DNA of 64,000 nt, from NCBI GenBank assembly GCA_015501605.1, contig JADNRZ010000013.1, positions 682,001-746,000 of the forward strand, in the 5' to 3' direction. The notes under the pieces were generated by a model. That model did no database searches. It saw nothing but the letters and a program-made list of their open reading frames with translations, and was not told where the DNA came from. Each line of letters starts with the position of its first letter. Position 1 is the first letter of the stretch. The position numbers and the translations under genes were made by a program. Below are positions 12,588 to 24,158 of this stretch, in pieces. Origin of the DNA: Panaeolus papilionaceus (Eukaryota > Basidiomycota > Agaricomycetes > Agaricales).

Positions 12588-15582
12588 ATGTTGTCTGTCT
12601 TTGACTTGCTCAGTCTCCCCACCAGTTCCACCGGTTTGACTGCCATACGTCCAACATTGGTGGATAAAGATGATGGGTCGGCATCTCCCCCTAGAAAAGT
12701 CGCTCGGTTGACTGCCGACTCTGATTCAGCATCTGCTTCCAGGTCGAAACAAGAACATAGTGATGGAAAGAAACTAGGCGAACCCATAAAGATAGCCATT
12801 GATGGGGTATTTGGTTCGTGTCTTTCACATTCTGGCCTACTCTGGCCCAGATAATGTCTGAATACCCTTTTAATGTAGATCTGAAGCCACCTCCTTTGGA
12901 CAAACATTTGGCTACCTTGAGGAGGTCTATCAGGATTTTGCTGACGCGCAGGAGTCTTGAGATTTTACCAACGACCTATGAGCGACTTTATTCAATGTGT
13001 CGTTCTGTTGTGACTATATCTGAGGCGGGTTCCAGCCTTTATAATATCCTCAAAATGGAATTGGATCAATGCGTCAAGGGCATAGAAAGTCACCTTTTAT
13101 CGTCAGAGAAATTGGACGTGGAATGGATCAGTGAATTGAATCAAACCTTCAAGTGGTTCAACTCACAAATTGTGAGTAAGATCACGAATAGTCACTGCCA
13201 CACATGTACTCATCTGTCTGCATAGGATATCCTCCAATCGCTGCTTACATACCTTGACCAAGCTTACTTAGTTCATCAGAAAGATGAGCACAAGATTAGG
13301 TAGATACAATGCTTCTATGGTGTTTCATCCGCTAATCTCAACCAGGGAGCTTGCAGATTCTGCAATCATACAGAATGTACTTGGAAACGCTCAGATTGCT
13401 CAGAGGATGAGAGACGATGTTGAAACATGGCTGAAATATGAACGCACAACAGGGTATGTGTGATTAGTTTTATTTCGAAAACTAAGAATTATTGATCGAC
13501 CTATCTATGTAGTCGTGTCCACGAAGATCGTGACGCGATTCCGACCTTAATCCAGCTTCTTTTCAAGTACCACCAATACTCAAACTTTGAAGACTTCTAC
13601 CTCAAGATTACTCGCTCCTTCTATACTAATGAGTCAGCGAGACGCAGCAAGGAACTCAAGGACAACCCCACACTATTCTTCGCCCAGTGTGAGCAAAGGA
13701 TTAATCAGGAGGTCCAGCGTTCAAAGGATGTCCTCCCTGTTTCCTCTTGGGATGTCGTCCGTCAAGTTACGGAAAAATCCCTTTGGACTGGAAGGGTTGA
13801 ATGGCTTGCTAACTCGAGTACGTCCATTATCAAAAATGCGTTTTGTGGGAATCTGACAAGTATATCAGCCGTTCCGAGCTATTTGGATGCCAAAGATTTT
13901 GCTACATTGCGCCAGATGTATGAATTATTCGGGCGAGTAGATGGAGTGGGGGCCCTGCGCGTTGCATTCCGCGACTACATCAAGGTTTGTTCGTCTCTAG
14001 TCATCATTCTTGGCGTCTTACTCATTCAACCCCTAGAAAACCGTCTCGGCTATCGTTCAAGACATTGATAGGGACGAAGAAATGGTACAGCGTCTAATGG
14101 ACTTCAAACAAGCTGTCGATAAAGCGGCTACCACTTCTTTCTTAATGGAGACGACCGGTGCTGCACCTGCGTCAGGCAGCACCCTTCCAGCCAACCAGGT
14201 TGACAAGACCTTCCAGTACTCGATTACGGACTCGTTCACAGCTGGGTTCAAGGGTCGCAAGTCCAAGCCTGCAGAAATGATAGCCAAACACCTAGACAAA
14301 TCCATGAGGAAAGGGCAAGAAAAGGCTACTGATGCAGAGTTTCTGGGGCAACTCGACCGAGTTCTGGCTTTATACCGGTTCACAGATGACAAGGACGTGT
14401 TTAGAACCTTCTATCATCGTAGCCTGGCCAAGAGGCTGTTGCTCGGAAAGAGTGCTAGTGACGACTTTGAGAAGGCGATGCTGAAGAAGCTGAAGGAACG
14501 TATGTTGCATTTTCTTCGTTGGATCTTCTTTCTCTGGCCTAGCTGATCCATTCTGTGAAAGAATACGACCCGGACTTCGGAATGGGCGAGGACATGTTCA
14601 AGGACCTTGCCCTTTCAAGAGAGTTGATGCGGGACTACTACTCAAAGAACCTGGATGACGATCTCGCGCAGAAACTTACTGTCATGGTTTTACAGCGAAG
14701 TGCGTGGCCGTTCGGTGCGCAGAAGCATGCCGGAGCCCTCCCAGAGGATGTATGTCATTTGCATTTTATCTACGCGATTTGTTGTTTAGCTTGGATCTTT
14801 CCTTTAGTTGACGCAGGAGCTGGTTAAATTCGAGACCTATTACAAGGTGAAGCACGGTAATCGCCGCCTTGCTTGGGACCATGCACTCGGAACCGCTGTT
14901 TTGCGGGGCAACTTCAAAGCGGAACCTAAAGATCTGTCCGTTAGTTTGTACCAAGCCCTTGTTCTCCTCTTGTTCAACAATGAGGTGGAATTGACGTTCC
15001 ACGAAATTAAGGAGCAAACACTTATGGGTATGTGTGTTCTTCGTATGGTGTTCAGAGTACAGATCTCATTGATATAAATAATCATCTCCGTAGAGGACGG
15101 TGAACTGCGTCGAACCCTGCAGAGTTTGGCATGTGCAAAGAAGAAAGTGCTGAAGAAGATTCCACCCGGTCGAGATGTCGAAGATGACGACAAGTTTAGA
15201 TTCAATGCCGAATTCACCGACGAGCGGCGCAGAGTTCATATTAACTCGATTCAGGCCAAAGTCTCCGTGAGTCCACTTGGGCCCTTATGGTAACCTCGGC
15301 TTACTGATTTTGATCTTGCGTGAAAAGCCCGAGGAATCGAAAGCTACGAATGCGTCAATTCAAGGCGACAGAAAGCTGTCTTTGGATGCTGCGATTGTGA
15401 GGATTATGAAGGCAAAGAAACAACTCACATATGAGCAGCTGAAGACTGCCACGATCGACGCTGTCAAGTCACACTTTACACCTCAGGTTGACATGATCAA
15501 GAAGCGCATTGACTCGCTGGTTGAATCCGATTATTTGGAGAGGTCGGAGGAAGATAGGTCTGTGTATCGCTATGTGGCTTGA
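12588..15582 (+). CDS. CUL4: Cullin-4 type ubiquitin-ligase scaffold
   Basis: Cullin 4 bridges DDB1 (N-terminal half) and the RING protein Rbx1 (C-terminal half) in CRL4 ubiquitin ligases, acting in DNA repair, replication and heterochromatin. Eleven exons (12588-12813, 12879-13171, 13226-13299, 13346-13453, 13513-13817, 13869-13984, 14037-14499, 14562-14749, 14808-15027, 15094-15266, 15328-15582) total 2421 nt, 806 aa, the normal size. Visible landmarks are the cullin-homology segment FYHRSLAKRLLLGKSASDDF, the neddylation region LDAAIVRIMKAKKQLTYEQL with the acceptor Lys in IVRIMK, and the C-terminal winged helix ending DRSVYRYVA, the standard cullin end. A basic/Ser-rich N-terminal tail (PPRKVARL) precedes the cullin repeats, as in other CUL4 proteins. 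No lesion was seen. Confidence 0.95.
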
Positions 15583-16141
15583 TTATGATGCGGCAAGCTA
15601 GTGAGCATGTGTTGTGTAACCCAGTTATGCAGGATGTCGCCAATCCAGTCTTTTGCATACTTATTCGCGACTTAGACCTGGGAAGAAGTAAACCCACAAT
15701 GTTTGCCGATTTCAACTGTACCTGCTGCGAAGCAACAAGTCGCAATTTTTTTTTCCTTTTCCAAGCCACTTTTGAGTTTGCCTTCTCGGTGTTCAAAATG
15801 CTCGGAGAATGTTCGTTAACCTGCAAGTAATTCTATGCCAGACAACAATATCTTGCGGTCAAATCGCTCATTACGTTAGATGAATCCTTAGACCAGTATG
15901 TAGGAAGACGGACGCAATCATCAAAGAAGCCTTGGCATCACAGTCGTATTGAGGCCTCGTAGGCTCGTAGATGTCAATTTTGAATGCGCGTTGTCGGCAT
16001 CTTACCCTGCACGTTATCCACATCCTTCCTCTACCTTGAACAGTGTTCATGCCCGTAGATACCGACGCATAGCACCTTTGCCAGAAGTTACTACAACTAC
16101 ACTTACCAGTTGAGTTGGCGCCTGGACGAACCCAAATCGGG
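15583..16141. other. Intergenic, CUL4 3' UTR and promoter of glutaminase gene
   Basis: Tandem (+/+) spacing of 559 bp. A T-rich tract (about 15747-15760) fits a 3' UTR. ORFs here are short and not conserved-looking. No other feature seen. Confidence 0.5.
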
Positions 16142-19100
16142 ATGATCCCCCAGCTATATTTTGCCGGTTTTCTTCTCGCGCTGACCACCAGTCTTTGCTT
16201 GACATCTGCGAGAGCACAGTTCGCGACAAGTTTTCCGGGAGCGATACCTCTGTTTCAAAAGACACCTCATTTTGGATCCTGGATATCTGCAGCAAACGGT
16301 TCACTCGTAGCCAATGCAGCACCCTTTGGTTGGACGGAATTGGTACGCTGTTGTCACACCTCAAATCTACATAGATCTGGGTGCTAATTTCTGCTGTTGG
16401 ACTTGTGGCGTCTTATAATACCAGCCCCAGAATTATGTGGCATACGTACAAGTAAGGGACCGACAGTGGCAGTGGTTGGGTTATAGAGACAATGGGTCGG
16501 ATATCTGGAATGCAACGGCACTGGGAGTGTCGATTAGCCCAACGCGAACAGTGCTCACCATGCAGGCGGGGCCGGTTTCCTTTAATGCCACATTTCTGAC
16601 ACCGATTGAGGTATGTTAAGGTGAATTTTTTAAATCCTGTTTCGATGTACTCACATATATGCAATCAATTGCTCAGCCTCATAACATGAGTACCCTTTCA
16701 TTCCCGTTCGTTTACCTCTCCATAGAGGCCTGGACAACGGACAACGTTAACTACAATGCAAAGTTCTACGTAGAGGCAGCCGCAAGTGAGTTAAACCCAT
16801 GATCCGACTTGGTTTTCTCTTACACGAAGGTCTTTCCTCCAGCATTTGTGCGAGGAGTATCAGTTGGCTCCGTTACATGGAACACAACACGGACCAATGA
16901 ACTGGTGTACCACCAGATGTTTGACCCACAACCTGTACATTTGTCAGAGGACAAAGACACGGTGGGGGATGGAACCCTATATTTTGCATCCACAGCTGTT
17001 AGTCATCCTGTTCAAAGGCTATCGTGAATCCCGTTTTCTGATCACAAACTTGACAGATCGCTGGTCTTAGCCATCAAGCTGGCGTAGCTGATGAAGTTCG
17101 AAATAGATTTTTGACGCAAGGATCCCTAACCAACGACATGCACCAGGATTCTCGAGTCATCGACAAGTAAGCTCGTTCTTTCTCTAGTATGCCTGGTACC
17201 TTAACGCGTTCCCCTTTTCACAGAAATAACCCTGTACTCGCATTTGCGGCGACTGTGGAAGCAACCCCAACAAAATCCTCGCCTGTAGTCTTTGCTCTTG
17301 GTTACGTGCGCGATCCCGTAGTCCGCTACGCTGTTGACGGCGGCGTTGAACTGCGTCACTCTTACTTCTGGACTGAATTCCCGAAGTTTGAAGACGCTGT
17401 TAGTTCTCATTTCGTGATTTACCTAGGCAGTCGACTGACCCCCGTGTCAATTTAGCTTCATGCATTCATCGCTGGCTTCCCAAAGGCAATGGAAAATGCT
17501 GTCGCTCTTGATACCCGTATCATGAATGACGCAGGTAAGGTTTCGACAGACTACGCAGATTTAGTGGCACTTTCACTGCGTCAAACTATGGGAGCAATTG
17601 AGATCACCTCAGTGCAAAATTCGGATGGTAGCTGGAAGGACAAAGATGTTAAGATTTTCATGAGGGACAACGGTATCGGAAGGTACGAATTGACTGCCTC
17701 TATCCCACTGTTTCCCCCCTGATTCTTACATTCTATCCTCCCAGACGCACCAATGCCGTTGAAACGGTGTACGCTTCTTTCCCCACCTTCCTTTACCTCA
17801 ACCCGGAACTCGCAAGATATCTCCTTGAACCCCTTCTTGATTATCAGAACTCGCCTGTGTATAGGAACAATTATGCGGCACCTGATCTTGGTGAGCGCTC
17901 TTCCACCTTCAAGTTTGTACAAGCCAACCATCGTTGACTTACTGCCCTTAACCAGGTACATCATATCCAGATGTCCTAGGCAATAACACCGATACTCTTC
18001 TTTATGCTATTGAAAGTGAGTGCTTTCCTTTCATTTTATAACCTTAGCCTTACAAATTTAATAGATTGCGGTTTCATGCTGACGATGTCACTGGCATACG
18101 CCATGAAATCTGGAGACGGAACACTTCTGCATGAGAACGTTAGTTTTTTGTGTCATATCTCTGCAGATCTGCCGTACTTACCTTCACGAATCACCCCAGT
18201 ACAACATTCTGAAGACTTGGGGGGACTACCTTGTCACTTACACCATGAGAGCCGATGGATAGTACGTGGGGCAAAGTAGATTCAACAATACTCAACGAGT
18301 CTGACCTCATACTTTACAGCGTCAGCTCAGATGGCCTGAGGAACAATGGATTAACCAACATGGCATTAGGTGGTATTGCAGGCATTTATGCCATGGGCAA
18401 AATCAACGAAGCTTTAGAGCCCCAAGGGATGTTAGGAAACTTTACCCGACACTTTGTAGTATGTATCCCTTCCATTTCGGTCATACCTACTTGACTGATA
18501 TTTTTCGTAGAATACTGCCACTCAGTATGCCACAGAGTGGGAGTCGCGTGCTTATGTGAACAATCGCATCGCATCCACGTATGGAAGTGGGGACACTTGG
18601 ACGATGGCGCACAACTTGTTTGCTATGAAACTTATCAATGGGAATTACATCAAAGACTCAGTGAGTGAGAGATCTGGCGAGCACGAGTGGCTGCTGAGCT
18701 CGTCCTCCTAGGTACTGGATGGTCGTGCTGCCCATTTCAAGGATCTTCTGGAGAATTCTAGTACGTCTGCACAGTAGCATAATGCATGGAGTACCAGTGG
18801 TATTCATTTTTTTTGATCCCTCAGATTATCGATATGGAATTCCTTTCGACCTCAGTAGTCAGGAAACATTTGCCAAAACACGTATGCTTGATACCTATCT
18901 TGATATGACTGAGTGTCGCTAATGTGGTTGCAGACTGGACTTTCCTCGCAGCAGCTAGTATGAAGGATGCATCGACTAGAGATGCGCTATTTACTCTGAT
19001 GCACCGTCGACCGTTTTCTAGATCGTTGAATAGAGATGCAAATCCAACAACCTATAATGTCATCGATGGAGGCATGGTCTCTGGTTCTGGAAGTGCGGCT

Positions 19101-19866
19101 CAAGGTGCTGCTTTTGCTCTCCTCGCCCTCGAGTACGTAAACACATTTGGCGTTTGAGCGGTCTAAGATTATAGCTGAACTCGTTTTCAGTATTCCGAAT
19201 CAACCCATCATCGTTCCTGTGATCAGAGTCGACCTCGACAGGGCAGCGGTAGCAGGAGGAATCGTGGGTGGCGTGGTTGGAGTGCTCCTCGTTGCCTGGG
19301 CCATCTACCTTTATCTCAGAAGGCGAAGAAAGCTCAAGGAAGATGCACTGGATGCCAGGCTCATCAAAGCATCGCGGCCAGGGACACCTCCCAGTATGAC
19401 AGAAGCTGGGGCTATCATGCCTTACGTCGGAATAACGCCAGATGTCGAGAACTCTGGTACCACAAAACGCCCACTTTCGAGCATTCCGACTGCCGACGCA
19501 GGGTCTCCATCATCACCTACATCGCCGTTTACACCTGTCTCGATGTCGAAGGCGCAGATGGCAGCTGCTGAAGCTTCCGCTTCACGGAGGGAACCATACA
19601 CCCCACGTTCCAATACCCTCACCACTTTGACAATACCCTCGGAAGGCAGCTCGTCTCTCTCTCCGTCAAGTCAGCATCACCCCCTACCTGCGGCGCAGGG
19701 CGATTTATTGATGGAAGTGGAAGTGCTGAGAAGGGAGCTGGAGGCGCTGCGGAGTGAACGGAACATGCTTGATGAGGCTCCTCCAATGTACTTTGATGGT
19801 GACCCTCCCCCTATGAGTCCAATAGGACCATCACCTCCAGCCCATTCGCGTCCAACATCATTATAA
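16142..19866 (+). CDS. GtaA-type glutaminase-like protein with signal peptide and C-terminal membrane anchor
   Basis: GtaA proteins are secreted fungal enzymes that hydrolyse glutamine; many basidiomycete members carry an added transmembrane tail. The start at 16142 gives a signal peptide (MIPQLYFAGFLLALTTSLCL, cleavage near SARAQ). The multi-exon body contains family blocks such as WQWLGYRDNGSDIWNATALG, GDGTLYFAST, SSPVVFALGYVRDPVVRYAV, the GTSYPDVLGNN motif, DGLRNNGLTNMALGGIAGIY and TYNVIDGGMVSGSG. Near the end lies a single hydrophobic helix (AAVAGGIVGGVVGVLLVAWA) followed by RRRRK, then a cytosolic tail of about 180 residues rich in Ser/Pro with a short coiled-coil-like EVLRRELEALRSERN. 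This predicts a type I cell-surface protein. Neighbouring genes do not suggest a pathway. The enzymatic activity is inferred from the family. Confidence 0.88.
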
Positions 19867-20085
19867 GATACTACTCGTCTTGTTCCTTTCAGACTTGAAT
19901 GCCATCGCTCCACTTTTATGACCCCAGATGACAACTAAAAACCTTTCTTTGCTGTTACATTAATTTGGATTCCGTTTGTTAAAGTATACGGTTGTAGTTC
20001 CTAGCGCCTTGTTAGTACCCTCGTGTTGTCATGCTCATTTTCCATTAGATCGTTCTACAATACGACTATTCACTATCGCTATGAT

Positions 20086-21984
20086 TTAGAGCACGGTATA
20101 GGCCGATATTTCTGCATACGGCCAAGACGTGTCGATTCCATACCCATCCAGACCCAGACCCAGACGGGCAGAGGTGTCCTTCATATAAAAGGGAACCTCT
20201 GGCGTGTAGTACAGGTCGAGCTGGATTGGTTCTCCATTATTTTCCAGCTCCCTCACCTGCGGGACAATATCCATCTGTCTCAACCTATTGAAGGTTACCA
20301 GAACGCGTTCCAAACGTACACATCCGTTTTTGGTGCATTCTATCCCCGTTCGAGAGGCAATGAAATCCAGAAGAGTTTTATCAGTTAGCGCAGAGACGCC
20401 CCATGCTTTGAACGAGATTAAATGAGGGAGAAGGGTGGGGCTACTGGCGTCTGAAGGCAGGCTAATACCTGAGCTTGAGGATCCCTCTATTGGTTCACCT
20501 GCAGCGTGACGTGGGGTAATGGTGCGAAATGAAGAAGGGAGGAGCATCTTCAGATCAAAGACATCCCCCCATGTGGAAGCTGAATGACTTGGTCGACCTT
20601 TCCACCCGTAATAATCAATGAGGAGTGTCTCAACAGAGCTGGCCGCCTGCAACACCTGCTGTACCTCGGTATCCGACAAGCCGCGTGGATTGAACGAAAG
20701 CTTCTTCACAGACTTGGAACGGTTTAGCAGGGTCTGTAAAGGCGATAATGGGCTCTCGGAATCGCGCTCTCGGCTTGCTGATTGGGCTGATGAATCTGAA
20801 GATCTTCGTCTTCGGGTGGGTGATGGTTGGGAGCTATAATAAAAAATGTTCTCCAGCTCCGGGGCCACAATGCGGTTACAGAGATACAACCGCCCGTAGA
20901 GGCCATCTCCATCAATCATGAGTGATTTCAGCTTTGGGAGATGGATGTTGTCGACGGTTATCGTGTCCTCATCTGATTGGCGACGATACCAGAGTCTGAG
21001 GAGTGATAATGAACAATCTTCTAGCTGCTCGCATTGCACGAGTATGTCGGCTGCTAAGCGGGGCGATATGGGTGAATGCAAACACAGGTAAGTTAGACTG
21101 CACCAGTGGACTGAAGTTGCGAATGACTGCCATGGATGGAAATCCGCTTTAAGGGATAAGTATTGCAAGGAAGGTGTTAAGAGCCATTTAATGTCTGCCT
21201 TATCGTCGTCCAGCCTTTCCTCAAAGATGGCGCGGAATTTGGTGAGAAGTGGGAGTTGGTCGACGTTTACGAGGCCCTGAAAGTGCTCTAATACGTCCAT
21301 GGGCATGTGTAGCTCGATATCTTGCCATCTTGGGGAGTGCTTCGCGGTGACTGAGAGGATTTTTAATGCATACTCTCCGGGCTTCTGAATCTGGGAGAAA
21401 TTTGGACTTTCATGTGGTAACTTGGTATCGCTGCACTTCATTGAGAGCGACAGAGGATGTGCACCCGAGCGATCCAGCCACACGTCCAGCGCTTCAAGGC
21501 GAAGGTTAAAGATGTGTTCTCGCTCGTCGATATCGATTTCATCTGCCCCTAGGTTCTCGAATCGCCTTCGAAAGTGATATGGGAATGGAATATACAATCT
21601 CGACCAAAGTTTCGGGGTGCTGACGGCGACGGCTTTCCATGAGCGGCAAACTCGCGTGAGAAGAAGAGGTGCCTCGGAAGCATGCATGGAAGGGTTCCTA
21701 TGTGTGGCTAAAGAATGATAGAATATTTCTCCCAGTATATCTGGAGGAAGTCGTCGGATGGGGGAAAGAATAGGGCGATAAGCCTCCAGGTTCTTTTTCA
21801 GTGCGTCCCGGCGCATAAGGACGCGCCCCAACACTAAAGACAGTAGAAGTGCGTCCTTTTCCGCTCTTTGATACTCCTCCTGTGGTTCCTCCAGGAATTG
21901 TTTTAATTCGGAGACGATATCGTCCGAAGGAAGTTCGTTGTCCTGCAAGTATGGTGCGAACTTGGGATCCACTATAGACTCCAT
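20086..21984 (-). CDS. F-box protein, 632 aa, intronless
   Basis: A single uninterrupted frame. After an N-terminal helix-rich segment (residues about 1-75) comes the classical mushroom F-box 'RLPPDILGEIFYHSLATH', then 'LLLTRVCRSWKAVAVSTPKL' and 'WSRL'. The remainder is an irregular leucine-rich region with a Ser/Arg-rich insert (SPTRRRRSSDSSAQSASRE) around residues 390-410. This family is greatly expanded in agaricomycetes and usually feeds SCF ubiquitin ligases; the target is unknown. It is convergent with the glutaminase gene (219 bp between stops) and divergent from the next F-box gene. Its sequence is not close to the smaller F-box pair in this window. Confidence 0.9.
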   Translation of the reverse strand: MESIVDPKFAPYLQDNELPSDDIVSELKQFLEEPQEEYQRAEKDALLLSLVLGRVLMRRDALKKNLEAYRPILSPIRRLPPDILGEIFYHSLATHRNPSMHASEAPLLLTRVCRSWKAVAVSTPKLWSRLYIPFPYHFRRRFENLGADEIDIDEREHIFNLRLEALDVWLDRSGAHPLSLSMKCSDTKLPHESPNFSQIQKPGEYALKILSVTAKHSPRWQDIELHMPMDVLEHFQGLVNVDQLPLLTKFRAIFEERLDDDKADIKWLLTPSLQYLSLKADFHPWQSFATSVHWCSLTYLCLHSPISPRLAADILVQCEQLEDCSLSLLRLWYRRQSDEDTITVDNIHLPKLKSLMIDGDGLYGRLYLCNRIVAPELENIFYYSSQPSPTRRRRSSDSSAQSASRERDSESPLSPLQTLLNRSKSVKKLSFNPRGLSDTEVQQVLQAASSVETLLIDYYGWKGRPSHSASTWGDVFDLKMLLPSSFRTITPRHAAGEPIEGSSSSGISLPSDASSPTLLPHLISFKAWGVSALTDKTLLDFIASRTGIECTKNGCVRLERVLVTFNRLRQMDIVPQVRELENNGEPIQLDLYYTPEVPFYMKDTSARLGLGLDGYGIDTSWPYAEISAYTVL

Positions 21985-22682
21985 GATTCTGCAACAATCT
22001 CTTCAAGAAAGCTGAATTTGTTCGAATAAGAGGTTGAAAGGGTATCCCACAGCGGCAAGGTTCTCTTACTCAACTGATTGTAGTGTTAGAATAAATAGGA
22101 GCAAGACTCGGGATTCAATTCAATCGAGTCAATGACGGACCCGTGATGACCGTTCAGCTGTGTGTGTTCGGCAACTAAACGTGGGAAACGGCTTCGATTG
22201 GCTTGAGCGCCATTCGAGATGAGCGCGTTCGAAGCTCCCACAAAGATACTGTCAACGAGTATCCCTGGCCACTTTGTGGGACGTATCTCAGTACTCTGCT
22301 GCTTGTGTGTCAGGTAGGAAGGTCTAATTTTGTGGTGATCCGGGTTAACTCCCGCTGATACCATTTAGTAAGGGGTCATGAATTTGAACTGCCTGTGACC
22401 AGCTGCTGTTCCCCTCTTCGTTGGGCCTCATTATTATTGTACCCCGCGCTTTCATTGTTGTCGGAAAAACATTCCCTTTTAAAAAGGAAAATCCGACAAA
22501 GCAAACTTAGTGAAGCGGTATCATAAGGTTATTGTTATAAATAGTAATTCATACAGAATCTTGTGCCTTCGGCTGCTCGTGCTGCTGCAGATAGCCAATA
22601 ATGGCAAATGGCCCTTGAGCGCCTGGTTTAAAAGCCTCCAGTGCTTAAAGCTTAATGTCTTGCTTCTCCCCCTCCCTTAACC
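21985..22682. promoter_or_regulatory. Divergent promoter between two F-box genes
   Basis: About 700 bp between divergent starts. It contains an imperfect hairpin at 22460-22497, with outer arms GTCGGA/TCCGAC and inner CCTTTT/AAAAGG. A minus ORF at 22364-22086 is not supported as a gene. Confidence 0.4.
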
Positions 22683-23964
22683 ATGCCTCCCGATACTGCC
22701 CTGCCTCTCGAAATCATTCGAGAGGTATTCTCTCATATTGATGATGACGACAAGCATACTCTTTCTGTGGTCGCACAGACATCGTCGTGGTTTCAACTGG
22801 ATATGCAAAGACGCATATTCCAATCCGTCATCTGGTCTATGTAGTGGGACGCTACTGCTCCTACGTTGGTGGGATTTATCTTTGGGACCTGCATACCTGG
22901 AGCCGCAGCTTCCAATTCTGGAGGACAATTACCAAGAGACCTCACTTGGGAGCCCTCGTGCGACGTATCTCATTCAAATGTTTTCAAACAAGACGAGATG
23001 TTATGATTAAGCCATCTGTCGCCAGCTTTGTTGACATCCTAGCGCGTCTGACGCGCCTTGAACATTTTACCTTCGAGCCACCCGACTGTGGACCAATAAC
23101 ATTTCGTCACCTAGCCATGCCAATCCGGAGTGTGATATGCAAGGCCATGCAGGAGTCAAAAGCCCTTACGCGGCTCGATCTCGCAGGACTGTGTTCTGTC
23201 CCGGCAACCCTTGCTGTCCAGCCTGCCAACCTTGTCGACCTTTCACTTGTATCGGTCGCTTCCAATAATACTGGAGCTTCCGGCGCTTACGGCACCTCTG
23301 TCAGCCCACGGAGATTGAGATTTTGTAGCAGTTTTCCAGTCCATAAGTACTGACCAGTTGAAGGGAGTGGTCCAACTCCTCAAGGACTCGTCATTGTCCC
23401 TAGCAAATCTGCACACTTTGGAAATCGAAGCCCAGCAAACCAACAAACTGGATATCGAGTACCTACTTTCACGCGTAGCGAAGGAAAAGTTGCGTGCTTT
23501 GAGTCTAAGGCGGCCCCAAACGGATGGTACCTGCTTTTATTCTACATGATCACGATGACTCAAAAGTCTAACTTGTCACGGTTATTATAGCCCGTGAATT
23601 GACGTTTAGCAAGGACCGTCACACCATAGACCTGCATGCCTTCCGCTCATTGACCCAACTCAACCTCTCTGTGGGTCAATTATACATAGCACACGGTCGC
23701 GGAGACGGTAAAACACCTATTCCATGGGTCATTTCAATCTTGGAAACACTCCCAGACTTCCCAATCGACGGTGCAAGAAAGCCCCGTCTTAGGTTGGAGC
23801 TCAATGGGAACCTCTTTTCCCGTTTGTCGGGCAAGGTCAACGACATACCCTGGGAGCTGGTTGCAAAAGTTTTGCTCAGCAGACAAAACGGATTCGAAGA
23901 GGTCGAAATATCCGCGAAATACGAAACAGCATCCACCTTGGTCAGATTTTTATTCGCACAATAG
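22683..23964 (+). CDS. F-box-like paralogue, 352 aa by splicing; possibly a frameshifted pseudogene
   Basis: The start MPPDTALPLEIIREVFSHID and SWFQLDMQRRIFQSV match the F-box block of the gene at 10647-12037. A working model uses exons 22683-22840, 22909-23248, 23340-23526 and 23591-23964 (1059 nt). The last intron lies at the same place and phase 1 as the paralogue's only intron (TDG|ARELTF). The first 'intron' (22841-22908) is suspicious: shifted by one base it translates as a segment (VYVVGRYCSY...) that aligns without gap to the paralogue's coding sequence. The original gene probably lost one base near 22830, and splicing may now remove the damaged part. Either a functional shorter protein or a pseudogene is possible. 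The protein would act as an SCF-type adaptor. Confidence 0.6.
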
Positions 23965-24081
23965 AAACAGCCTATTTTCGAGGTGTTTTCCTCTTCTTCT
24001 TTTTTTCTTTTTCGATTTTTCGCGCTTCTCTACATTTCCCTAGCATTGCACAGCTTGTATATTATAAAATTTGATCTAAAA

Positions 24082-24108
24082 AGCACTATACCATATACTA
24101 ATAGTGCT
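24082..24108. repeat. Hairpin, 8-bp arms AGCACTAT/ATAGTGCT
   Basis: Perfect inverted repeat of 8 bp with an 11-nt AT-rich spacer, about 120 bp after the F-box paralogue's stop. It may be a 3'-end processing structure or a relic; no function is shown. Confidence 0.5.
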
Positions 24109-24130
24109 ACCATAGGACTACTAGTCTTCA

Positions 24131-24158
24131 TCTCTCTCTCTCTCTCACACACACACAC
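24131..24158. repeat. (TC)n-(AC)n compound microsatellite
   Basis: Uninterrupted TC repeats pass directly into AC repeats. A simple, likely polymorphic locus. Confidence 0.9.

Noticed and set aside
23250..23340. Apparent extra frameshifts in the F-box paralogue (frames reading QPTEIEIL, CSSFPVHKY)
   Set aside because: A normal GT-AG intron 23249-23339 joins the flanking exons in phase, so no additional lesions are needed.
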